Shown here: positions 1-6,601 of the stretch, in pieces
Layout: each line of letters opens with the position of its first letter
Position numbering within the stretch: the first letter of the stretch is position 1
Origin: Flavobacteriales bacterium
GTDB taxonomy: Bacteria; Bacteroidota; Bacteroidia; Flavobacteriales; BACL11
Direction of reading: 5' to 3'
Length of the DNA stretch: 7,982 nucleotides
Assembly (NCBI GenBank): GCA_002724895.1
Contig: PBQB01000086.1
Coordinates: 1 to 7,982, forward strand
Position numbers and translations under genes: made by a program
The notes under the pieces: generated by a model
Databases searched by the model: none
Told to the model about the DNA's origin: nothing
What the model saw: the letters and a program-made list of their open reading frames with translations, nothing else

Positions 1-320
1 ACATTATTACTTATAACTAAACTTTGATTATTCCCAAAATAAATAAGTTGATTTCCTGACAAATTGATTTTTTCATCATATACTTTTACTGACCCAAAAG
101 CTTTCATTTTATCTTTATTAATATAATGGTATGCTGAATCACATGTCATTTTAATATTATTATGACTAAATATTACGTTTCCTATTAATCTCCAATAATC
201 TGGGTGTATTTCAGTGTCTGCAAAGGTATAGTCAGCATTAAGTATTTCTATTTTTTTTGTATCCTGACTAAAAAGATTAATATTTATACCTATTGCAAGA
301 ATATATAATATGTATTTCAA
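1..320 (-). CDS. OstA-like (LptA/LptC-fold) exported protein, N-terminal part
   Basis: This is the first ~106 codons of an open frame that continues beyond the left edge. The N-terminus has a Lys followed by a hydrophobic stretch (KYILYILAIGINLFSQ), which looks like a signal peptide. The mature part has short beta-rich segments with the pattern typical of Bacteroidota OstA-like proteins: ILNADYTF, then RLIGNVIFSH, then MTCDSAYHY, then KMKAFGSVKVYD, then INLSGNQLIYF. The family shares the OstA beta-jellyroll of LptA, LptC and LptD, which carry lipopolysaccharide across the periplasm, so a role in outer-membrane biogenesis is inferred. The start is taken as TTG at 320-318. An in-frame TAG lies at 347-345, and no ATG or GTG occurs between it and that TTG. 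The gene begins 2 nt after the purA stop, so it is probably co-transcribed and translationally coupled. No Shine-Dalgarno motif is visible. The family call is fairly sure; the exact start and substrate are less so. Confidence 0.82.
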   Translation of the reverse strand, partial: MKYILYILAIGININLFSQDTKKIEILNADYTFADTEIHPDYWRLIGNVIFSHNNIKMTCDSAYHYINKDKMKAFGSVKVYDEKINLSGNQLIYFGNNQSLVISNN

Positions 321-322
321 AT

Positions 323-1585
323 CTATTTGTGTAGTGTTTGTTTTCTATCAGGACCTACTGAAACGATTGTAATTGGAACTTCTAGTTCTTCTTCTAGCCA
401 GTTGATATAATTATGTAATTCTTTTGGTACTTCATTTAAAGATGATAATTTGGTTAAATCATTTTTCCAGCCCTTAATTTCTTTATATATGGGTGTTAAA
501 TCGTGATTACTTTGAAAAGGTAAATAATCTATAATACCTTCTTTAGTCTCATAATGAGTACATGCTTTTATTACGTCAATGCCTGAAAGAACATCTGCTT
601 TCATCATCATTAATTTAGTTACTCCATTAATATTTATAGCATATTTTAGAGCAGGAATATCAATCCATCCACATCTTCTTGGCCTTCCAGTAGTTGCACC
701 AAATTCATTTCCAATTTTTGCAATTCTTTTACCTGTTTCATTAAATAATTCAGTTGGAAAAGGTCCACTTCCAACTCTAGTACAATATGCTTTAAAAATT
801 CCATAAACATCGTTTATCTTATTTGGAGCAATGCCTAGACCAGTGCAAGCTCCAGCTGTTATAGTATTGGATGAAGTGACAAATGGATATGAACCAAAAT
901 CTATATCTAACAATGTCCCTTGCGCCCCTTCAGCTAATATTTTTTTATTTTCTTTAAGGCATTTGTTTAAATAATGCTCACTATCAATATGTTGAAAATT
1001 TAAAAGAGTATTTAAACAACTAAACCATTCATTTTCTAGTTTTTCTAATTCATATTCAAAATCATAGAAATCGAGTAATTTTAAATGTTTATTTTTAAGT
1101 CTATTGTATTTATCCTTAAAATCCTTGTCAGTTAGGTCTCCGATACGGAGTCCGTTTCTACCAGTTTTGTCCATATAAGTTGGACCAATTCCTTTAAGTG
1201 TTGATCCTATTTTTTCTTTACCTTTTGCTTTTTCTGAAGCTGCATCTAATAATTTATGTGTTGGTAATATTAAATGGGCTTTTTTTGAAATTAGCAATTT
1301 AGATATTTTAACATTTAGCTTACTAATGCTTTTAATTTCATTATCAAATATTATTGGGTCGATAACAACACCATTTCCAATTATGTTTACTACTCCATTA
1401 TGAAAAATTCCTGATGGTATTGTATGTAAAACATGCTTGATGCCATCAAATTCTAGTGTATGACCTGCATTTGGCCCTCCTTGAAACCTTGCTATAATAT
1501 CGTATTGAGATGTTAAAACATCAACAATTTTACCTTTTCCTTCATCTCCCCATTGAAGGCCTAATAGGACGTCTGCTTTTACCAT
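323..1585 (-). CDS. purA: Adenylosuccinate synthetase
   Basis: PurA joins IMP and aspartate using GTP to make adenylosuccinate, the first committed step to AMP, in the cytosol. The 420 residues match the usual ~420-430. Visible signatures are the N-terminal GLQWGDEGKGK phosphate-binding loop (residues 9-19) with catalytic Asp14, GGPNAGHT (37-43) with catalytic His42, GIGPTYMDKTGR (132-143), the EGAQG IMP-contact segment (219-223) followed by SYPFVTSSNT, the switch-like VGSGPFPTE (271-279), GATTGRPRRCGWID (296-309), KADVLSG (329-335) in the guanine-recognition position, and a C-terminal SVGPDR (409-414). All expected catalytic residues are present. The ATG directly follows the fur TAA with no spacer, in the same reading frame, so translation probably depends on termination-reinitiation. 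The ostA-like gene follows 2 nt downstream. In other bacteria PurA is directly inhibited by ppGpp, which gives meaning to its position downstream of an RSH gene. Identification is secure. Confidence 0.98.
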   Translation of the reverse strand: MVKADVLLGLQWGDEGKGKIVDVLTSQYDIIARFQGGPNAGHTLEFDGIKHVLHTIPSGIFHNGVVNIIGNGVVIDPIIFDNEIKSISKLNVKISKLLISKKAHLILPTHKLLDAASEKAKGKEKIGSTLKGIGPTYMDKTGRNGLRIGDLTDKDFKDKYNRLKNKHLKLLDFYDFEYELEKLENEWFSCLNTLLNFQHIDSEHYLNKCLKENKKILAEGAQGTLLDIDFGSYPFVTSSNTITAGACTGLGIAPNKINDVYGIFKAYCTRVGSGPFPTELFNETGKRIAKIGNEFGATTGRPRRCGWIDIPALKYAININGVTKLMMMKADVLSGIDVIKACTHYETKEGIIDYLPFQSNHDLTPIYKEIKGWKNDLTKLSSLNEVPKELHNYINWLEEELEVPITIVSVGPDRKQTLHK

Positions 1586-2047
1586 TTAATAATTTTTTTT
1601 CGAACAATTTTCTTCATCTAAACATTGACCATAAAAATTTAAGGCATGTCTATTTATTTTGAATTTCATAGTATCCTCAATAGCATCTTTAATTCCTTGA
1701 ATTCTAGGATCACAGAATTCGATAACTTTTTCACAATTAGTGCAAATTAAGTGATCGTGTTGTCTATTAAAAAAAGATTTTTCATATTGTGCATGATTTT
1801 TACCAAACTGATGTTTTCTAATTAATTGGCACTCCAATAATATTTCAATTGTATTATAAACAGTAGCTCTACTTACTGGATATTTTTTATTTCTCATGTT
1901 GATATACATGGATTCAACATCAAAGTGACCTTTGAATTTATAAATCTCATCTAATATTGCATATCTTTCAGGTGTTTTGCGGTAGTTTTTCTTTGATAGA
2001 TATGCATCAAAGATATCTTTTATTTGATTTTTTTTTTCAGTTTTCAT
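1586..2047 (-). CDS. fur: Fur-family metal-responsive transcriptional repressor
   Basis: This is a cytosolic DNA-binding homodimer of 153 residues, a normal Fur length. The N-terminal winged helix spans about residues 12-85, with RKTPERYAILDEI (23-35) and the recognition-helix region SRATVYNTIEILLECQLI (59-76). The C-terminal metal and dimerisation domain has the Fur signature HDHLICTNCEKVIEF (97-111). Cys102/Cys105 and Cys142/Cys148 are the two cysteine pairs expected to hold structural zinc. His41, His97, His99, Glu110 and His134 are candidate regulatory-metal ligands. Sequence alone does not settle whether it senses iron (Fur), zinc (Zur) or peroxide via iron (PerR); a Fur-type role is the default. 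It lies 77 nt downstream of relA, with a candidate promoter in that gap, and abuts purA without spacing. Unusually, codons 4-7 carry a run of ten A residues and the 3' end has a run of eight, both possible slippage sites. Family secure; symbol tentative. Confidence 0.9.
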   Translation of the reverse strand: MKTEKKNQIKDIFDAYLSKKNYRKTPERYAILDEIYKFKGHFDVESMYINMRNKKYPVSRATVYNTIEILLECQLIRKHQFGKNHAQYEKSFFNRQHDHLICTNCEKVIEFCDPRIQGIKDAIEDTMKFKINRHALNFYGQCLDEENCSKKNY

Positions 2048-2065
2048 TTAATAATTTCACAATCA

Positions 2066-2073
2066 CAAATTTA
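2066..2073 (-). promoter_or_regulatory. Candidate Bacteroidota -7 promoter box for fur-purA-ostA
   Basis: On the minus strand this reads TAAATTTG, a full match to the TAnnTTTG -7 consensus of the Bacteroidota housekeeping sigma factor. It ends 18 nt before the fur ATG, so transcription would start about 12-13 nt upstream of the gene. No clear TTG at the -33 position was found. It sits in the only real gap of the minus-strand cluster, which would allow fur, purA and the ostA-like gene to be expressed apart from glyA-relA. A small palindrome, ATTTA-CTTA-TAAAT at 2106-2119, lies just upstream. It is too weak and AT-only to call a terminator or operator. Confidence 0.45.
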
Positions 2074-2124
2074 GTAAAAAAGTTTATAGATTGTTTGTTT
2101 TTATGATTTACTTATAAATAATGT

Positions 2125-4323
2125 TTAATGTTTGTAGGTTCTTGTAATTGATGTAATAGATTCGACTTTTTCAAGCTTTTTGGTTAGTTCTTTTAGAAAT
2201 GCAACATTGTGCACTTTAAGAGTTATTATGCCTTCAAATAAGCCGTCCTCTGTAGTAATATTCATTGATTTAATATTTACATTCATTTGATTTGAAATTA
2301 TTTGAGTTACCTTATTCATTAGTCCTAATCGATCAATTCCTTTTAAATTAATCGTTGCTACAAAATCGATTTCTTGTTTATTAACCCATTTACCAGGCAA
2401 AATTCTATATGAAAAATTAGATCTCATTTGAATTGCATTAGGACAATCTGATCTATGTACTTTTATTCCTTCAATGACAGTAAGAAAACCAAAAATATGA
2501 TCTCCAGGAATTGGATTACAACATTTAGCAAGTTTATAATCTAAAAGTTCATCTTCTTCATTAAAAACAATAATTTTTTCAGAATCTTTTGGAAATTTTG
2601 GTACAGGTGGTCCATAAATTTTATTTTTGATTGTTTGGTACCATCCTCTATTTTTTAAGTTAACGAAGTTTTTTATTTCTGTGTTAGCAATAGCTCCTGT
2701 CCCAAATCTGAAATAAAGTTCTAGTGAGTCACCTGATTTAAAATGCTTAATTAATTCAGTTTCTATTTTATCACTTAGCTTTAATTTTAAATGTTTTAAT
2801 TTTCTTTCTGCAATTTCCTTTCCTATTATTGCTATCTTTTTTTTATCTTCTTTTAGTGCAGATTTGATTTTTGATTTTGCTCTTGAAGTTTTAACAAATC
2901 TTAACCAATCATTGCTAGCTCGTTGTTTAGATGATGTAATAACTTCAACTTGATCACCACTATTAAGCTTATGGCTTAATGATACAAGTTTTCCATTTAC
3001 TTTTACACCCATACATCTAATACCAATATCAGTGTGAATTTCGAAGGCAAAATCTAATGCTGTTGCTCCTTTAGGTAATGTTTTGAGATCTCCATTAGGT
3101 GTAAAGATGTAAATTTCACCAGAATATAAATTCATTTTAAAGTCATCTATAAAATCAATTGCATTACTTTCAGGATTTTCTAATAGTTCTCTAATTTTTT
3201 CTATCCAATTATCTAACGAATTCTCTTTACTTCCTTGTTGTTTGTATTTCCAGTGTGCCGCATATCCTTTTTCAGCTATTTCATCCATTCGTTTACTTCG
3301 TATTTGAACCTCAACCCATTTTCCATCTTCTCCCATAACTGTTGTGTGTAAAGACTCATATCCATTTTCTTTTGGAGTCGAAATCCAATCTCTTAGCCTA
3401 TCAGGATTGGGTTTGTAAAAATCTGTTACTATTGAATATATTTTCCAACAATCAGATTTTTCTTTTTCTAGAGTAGTGTCAACTACAATTCTAACTGCGA
3501 ATTTGTCAAAAACATTATCAAAATCTACTCCTTTATTAACAATCTTATTTCTAATTGAAAAAATTGATTTTGGTCTTCCTTTTATAGAAAAATTAATATT
3601 CTGTTCGTTCAGTTTTAATTTTATAGGTTTACTAAATTTTAAAATATATTTTCTCCTTTCTTCTTTGGTTTCTTGCAATTTTTCAGCAATTGCTTTATAA
3701 ACTTCACTTTTTGTAAATTTTAAACCAAGGTCTTCCAATTCAGTTTTCATAGGATATAGCCCAAGTCTATGTGCAAGTGGAGCATATAAATATAAAGTTT
3801 CAGATGCTATTTTTAATTGTTTTGCCTTTGGCATAGAATCAAGTGTACGCATATTATGAAGCCTGTCACATAACTTAATTAAAATTACTCTAACATCATC
3901 AGATAATGTTAACAACATTTTTCTGAAATTTTCTGCCTGTAGGGAAACATTTTTGTCAAATACTTCTTGTATTTTTGTTAATCCATCAATAATTTTTGTT
4001 GTTTTTTTTCCAAAAACATTATTAATATCATCAAGTGTATAATCAGTGTCTTCTACAACATCATGAAGTAAAGCACAAATAATTGATGTCTTTCCCAATC
4101 CAACTTCTTTAGCAGCAATATGAGCAACTGCTAAAGGGTGATAAATAAAAGGTTCCCCAGATTTTCGTCTCATATTTTTATGAGCGTCTACTGCTAAATT
4201 GAAGGCTTTTCTTATTTCTTTTTTTCCTGCCGAATCAATTTTTTCTGAACACGCACGCAATAATTTTCTATACTTGTTTAGTATTTCCTTATTTTCTTTT
4301 TCTATGTCAATTGGATCAATCAA
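2125..4323 (-). CDS. Bifunctional (p)ppGpp synthetase/hydrolase (RelA/SpoT homologue, Rsh)
   Basis: This is a long RSH enzyme (732 residues, usual ~730-750) that makes and degrades the stringent-response alarmones (p)ppGpp in the cytosol. Its order is as follows. The HD hydrolase domain (about 40-190) has His62, the [12 protein letters not shown] motif with His87/Asp88 and [10 protein letters not shown] (151-160), so the hydrolase looks intact. The synthetase domain (about 225-365) has [12 protein letters not shown] (249-260), [11 protein letters not shown] (272-282), [11 protein letters not shown] (319-329) and [17 protein letters not shown] (337-353). The TGS domain lies at about 402-464. 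The conserved-cysteine region KCCNPIPGD (600-608) ends with the HRSDCPNA stretch. The ACT domain lies at about 652-728. The start is TTG at 4323-4321, overlapping the glyA stop. An in-frame TAA at 4347-4345 rules out an upstream ATG, and the next Met is residue 51, inside the HD domain. This single RSH with both domains intact is typical of Bacteroidota. Confidence 0.95.
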   Translation of the reverse strand: MIDPIDIEKENKEILNKYRKLLRACSEKIDSAGKKEIRKAFNLAVDAHKNMRRKSGEPFIYHPLAVAHIAAKEVGLGKTSIICALLHDVVEDTDYTLDDINNVFGKKTTKIIDGLTKIQEVFDKNVSLQAENFRKMLLTLSDDVRVILIKLCDRLHNMRTLDSMPKAKQLKIASETLYLYAPLAHRLGLYPMKTELEDLGLKFTKSEVYKAIAEKLQETKEERRKYILKFSKPIKLKLNEQNINFSIKGRPKSIFSIRNKIVNKGVDFDNVFDKFAVRIVVDTTLEKEKSDCWKIYSIVTDFYKPNPDRLRDWISTPKENGYESLHTTVMGEDGKWVEVQIRSKRMDEIAEKGYAAHWKYKQQGSKENSLDNWIEKIRELLENPESNAIDFIDDFKMNLYSGEIYIFTPNGDLKTLPKGATALDFAFEIHTDIGIRCMGVKVNGKLVSLSHKLNSGDQVEVITSSKQRASNDWLRFVKTSRAKSKIKSALKEDKKKIAIIGKEIAERKLKHLKLKLSDKIETELIKHFKSGDSLELYFRFGTGAIANTEIKNFVNLKNRGWYQTIKNKIYGPPVPKFPKDSEKIIVFNEEDELLDYKLAKCCNPIPGDHIFGFLTVIEGIKVHRSDCPNAIQMRSNFSYRILPGKWVNKQEIDFVATINLKGIDRLGLMNKVTQIISNQMNVNIKSMNITTEDGLFEGIITLKVHNVAFLKELTKKLEKVESITSITRTYKH

Positions 4324-5597
4324 TTTGTGGCAAAAATTGGATATTTATTCATTAAATTATTTACTTCTTTTTTGGTACTTGAAATAACACTTTCATCATT
4401 GTGATTTAAAACAATTCTGTCAATTAAGTCAACAATATTTGAGATATTGTTTTCTTTTATTCCTCTTGTGGTTATAGCTGGTGTACCTACTCTTATTCCT
4501 GAAGTGATAAATGGAGATTGAGTATCGAATGGGACCATATTTTTATTTACTGTTATGTCAGCTTTAACTAGTGCATTTTCTGCATCTTTACCAGTAATAT
4601 TCTTATTTCTTAAATCTAATAAAATACAGTGATTTACAGTACTTCCAGAAACAACTTTATAGTCTCTTTTTACAAATTCGTCTGCCATTAATTTACAATT
4701 CCTAATTACTTGTTTTGAGTATTTGGTGAATTTAGAATTTAATGCTTCTTCAAATGCTACTGCTTTTGATCCTATTACATGCTCCAATGGACCACCCTGT
4801 GAACCTGGAAAAACACCTGAATTGATTATATTAGACATCATTTTTAAATTTCCTTTTGGTGTTTTATGACCCCATGGATTTTCAAAATCTTTTCCCATCA
4901 TTATCATTCCACCTCTAGGTCCTCTTAAAGTTTTATGAGTTGTTGTAGTAATAATATGGCAGTGTGGTACAGGATCATTTAGAAGCTTACTAGCAATTAG
5001 ACCTGAGGGATGAGAAATATCTGCTAAAAGCAAAGCGTTAATTTTATCAGCAATGCTTCTAAAAGTCTTATAATCCCAATCTTGTGAGTATGCTGAACCT
5101 CCACAAATAATTAGTTTTGGCTTTTCTTTTAAGGCTATTTCTTCGATTAAGTTATAGTCTAACATTTCTGTTTTTTTGTCTAAATTATAAAAGCAAGTTT
5201 TATATAATTTTCCAGAAAAATTTACTGGTGAACCATGAGTTAAATGGCCTCCATGTGACAAGTTAAAGCCTAAAATTTTATCTCCTGGATTTAGACATGC
5301 CAACATTACTGCAGCATTAGCTTGAGATCCTGAATGAGGTTGAACATTTGCATATTCGACATTAAAAAGTTGTTTTGCTTTATCAATCGCAATTTGTTCA
5401 ATTTTATCAACAATTTGACACCCACCATAGTATCTTTTGTTTGGGTAACCTTCTGCATATTTATTAGTTAAACATGAGCCCATTGTTTTCATTACATCAT
5501 TACTTACAAAATTTTCAGAAGCTATTAATTCTATCCCTTCTTTTTGTCTTTTTTCTTCTTGTTTAATTAAGTCAAAAATTATTTGATTATTTACCAT
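4320..5597 (-). CDS. glyA: Serine hydroxymethyltransferase
   Basis: GlyA is a PLP enzyme that converts serine and tetrahydrofolate to glycine and 5,10-methylene-THF, the main source of one-carbon units for purines, thymidylate and methionine. It is a cytosolic homodimer or homotetramer. At 425 residues it has the family's length. Visible motifs are IELIASENF (22-30) with the conserved Glu28, KRYYGGC (54-60), [10 protein letters not shown] (85-94), HLTHGSPVN (118-126), the PLP-contacting ADISHPSGL (192-200), the [14 protein letters not shown] signature (217-230) whose Lys222 should form the Schiff base with PLP, and [13 protein letters not shown] (261-273). No key residue is missing. It is the first gene of the minus-strand cluster, and its TGA overlaps the TTG start of the RSH gene, indicating translational coupling. 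A candidate promoter box lies 38 nt upstream of the ATG in the gap shared with the divergent operon. Identification is secure. Confidence 0.98.
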   Translation of the reverse strand: MVNNQIIFDLIKQEEKRQKEGIELIASENFVSNDVMKTMGSCLTNKYAEGYPNKRYYGGCQIVDKIEQIAIDKAKQLFNVEYANVQPHSGSQANAAVMLACLNPGDKILGFNLSHGGHLTHGSPVNFSGKLYKTCFYNLDKKTEMLDYNLIEEIALKEKPKLIICGGSAYSQDWDYKTFRSIADKINALLLADISHPSGLIASKLLNDPVPHCHIITTTTHKTLRGPRGGMIMMGKDFENPWGHKTPKGNLKMMSNIINSGVFPGSQGGPLEHVIGSKAVAFEEALNSKFTKYSKQVIRNCKLMADEFVKRDYKVVSGSTVNHCILLDLRNKNITGKDAENALVKADITVNKNMVPFDTQSPFITSGIRVGTPAITTRGIKENNISNIVDLIDRIVLNHNDESVISSTKKEVNNLMNKYPIFATN

Positions 5598-5608
5598 TAC
5601 TAAGATTG

Positions 5609-5645
5609 TTTAAATTTTTATATTCGTATTCGGAACAAATTTAAA
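5609..5645. repeat. Perfect 9-bp inverted repeat in the divergent promoter
   Basis: The left arm TTTAAATTT (5609-5617) and right arm AAATTTAAA (5637-5645) are exact reverse complements separated by 19 bases. Each arm contains one of the two opposing candidate -7 boxes. The arms are wholly A/T, so chance and shared promoter composition are real alternatives to a protein-binding operator or hairpin. Confidence 0.5.
5636..5643 (-). promoter_or_regulatory. Candidate -7 promoter box for glyA-relA
   Basis: The minus strand reads TAAATTTG, the same octamer found before fur and before the secreted-protein gene at the right edge. It lies 38 nt from the glyA ATG, giving a short leader of roughly 30 nt. 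A -33 TTG element is not evident, so the call rests on the -7 match, the orientation and the recurrence. Confidence 0.45.
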
Positions 5646-5650
5646 TATTT

Positions 5651-6601
5651 ATGAACATAGTAAATAATCTTTTTAATATAAAATATCCAATAGTTCAGGG
5701 TGGAATGGTTTGGTGTAGTGGTTGGAAACTTGCTTCTGCAGTTAGTAACGCCGGTGGACTAGGTCTGATAGGTGCAGGTTCTATGCGTCCTAGTGTTTTA
5801 GAGGAACATATTAAAAAATGTAAAAAGGCTACTTCTAAACCCTTTGGAGTAAATTTACCGTTACTATATAGCCAAATAGATAAGCATTTAGAAATTATTT
5901 TAAGAGAAAAAGTTAAAATTATTTTTACTTCTGCTGGAAACCCAATGTTATACACCAACATTTTTAAAAAAAATAACATAACAGTTGTACACGTTGTTTC
6001 AAGTAAAAAGTTCGCAGTTAAAGCATTTGAAGCTGGTGTAGATGCTATTGTTGCTGAAGGATTTGAAGCTGGAGGTCATAATGGAGTTAATGAAACTACT
6101 ACAATGTGTTTAATACCTGAAATTTCTGAATCTATTAATATTCCAGTAATAGCAGCTGGTGGTATAGCTTCTGGTAAATCTATGCTAGCCGCTTTATCTC
6201 TTGGAGCAAATGGAGTTCAAATTGGATCTAGATTTGCAGTTTGTAAAGAAAGTTCTTCTCATAAACTTTATAAGAACTATGTATTTGATTCAAAAGAAGG
6301 TGATACACAACTAACATTGAAAGAATTAACACCGGTTAGACTTTTGAGGAATGAATTCTTTTATAAAATACAAAAAGCTTATCAAGATAAAGTTTCTGTT
6401 AATGATTTAAAAGAAATTCTTGCAAAAGGAAGAGCTAAAAAGGGAATTTTTGAGGGAGACTTGATAAATGGTGAATTAGAAATTGGACAAGTTTCTTCAA
6501 TGATTTCAAAAGAGCAAACTGCCAAGCAAATAATTGATGAAATAATAAATGAGTTCAATAAGCAAAAGTTATTAATTAAATCAATAAAGTTAAATAAATG
6601 A
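5651..6601 (+). CDS. FMN-dependent nitronate monooxygenase / FabK-like oxidoreductase
   Basis: This is a 316-residue TIM-barrel flavoenzyme of the nitronate monooxygenase (2-nitropropane dioxygenase)/enoyl-ACP reductase II (FabK) family. Evidence in order: the N-terminal YPIVQGGMVWCSGWKLASA (12-30) and NAGGLGLIGAG (33-43) typical of the flavin pocket, PFGVNLPL (64-71), GVDAIVAEGFEAGGHNG (129-145) with the conserved catalytic-type His143, VIAAGGIASGK (166-176) and LGANGVQIGSRF (184-195) for phosphate and flavin binding, and the C-terminal RAKKGIFEGD (261-270) followed by GELEIGQVSSM seen in the FabK/NMO subgroup. It may detoxify alkyl nitronates such as propionate-3-nitronate, or reduce enoyl-ACP in fatty-acid synthesis. 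Sequence alone does not decide, and genome-wide presence or absence of fabI would help. It is the first gene of a plus-strand operon; its TGA overlaps the ATG of the transporter gene. No signal peptide, so cytosolic. Family secure, substrate open. Confidence 0.9.
   Translation: MNIVNNLFNIKYPIVQGGMVWCSGWKLASAVSNAGGLGLIGAGSMRPSVLEEHIKKCKKATSKPFGVNLPLLYSQIDKHLEIILREKVKIIFTSAGNPMLYTNIFKKNNITVVHVVSSKKFAVKAFEAGVDAIVAEGFEAGGHNGVNETTTMCLIPEISESINIPVIAAGGIASGKSMLAALSLGANGVQIGSRFAVCKESSSHKLYKNYVFDSKEGDTQLTLKELTPVRLLRNEFFYKIQKAYQDKVSVNDLKEILAKGRAKKGIFEGDLINGELEIGQVSSMISKEQTAKQIIDEIINEFNKQKLLIKSIKLNK

Larger units (their letters stand above)
5598..5650. promoter_or_regulatory. Divergent promoter region between glyA and the FMN-oxidoreductase operon
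   Basis: These 53 nt separate two divergent ATG codons and must hold the expression signals for both directions unless promoters lie inside the genes. A leftward TAAATTTG box (5643-5636) matches the Bacteroidota -7 consensus for glyA. A one-mismatch rightward copy, TAAATTTT (5611-5618), is a possible -7 element for the plus-strand operon. The two lie face to face, so predicted start points are only a few bases apart (around 5625 and 5629). No Shine-Dalgarno sequence, riboswitch-like structure or Fur box was recognised. Confidence 0.5.

Noticed and set aside
579..806. 75-residue open frame on the plus strand
   Set aside because: It lies wholly antisense to conserved purA codons (around the switch and GRPRRCGWID region) and has no recognisable domain or promoter.
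2106..2119. ATTTA-CTTA-TAAAT palindrome between relA and fur as a terminator or Fur box
   Set aside because: It has only five A/T pairs per arm, no following T run in a convincing position and no match to the GATAATGATAATCATTATC-type Fur consensus.
3476..3700. 74-residue plus-strand frame
   Set aside because: It is antisense to the synthetase domain of the RSH gene; its hydrophobic composition is what the complement of Lys/Glu-rich AT-rich codons produces.
4199..4387. 62-residue plus-strand frame spanning the glyA/relA junction
   Set aside because: It is antisense to two solid genes, has low-complexity Phe/Ser/Leu content and no start signals.
5598..5650. Possible riboswitch leader (glycine, folate or Mn type) for the divergent genes
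   Set aside because: The gap is 53 nt, too short to hold such an aptamer, and no G/C-bearing stems are present.
5695..5979. 94-residue minus-strand frame
   Set aside because: It is antisense to the FMN-binding N-terminus of the oxidoreductase, whose motifs are intact on the plus strand.
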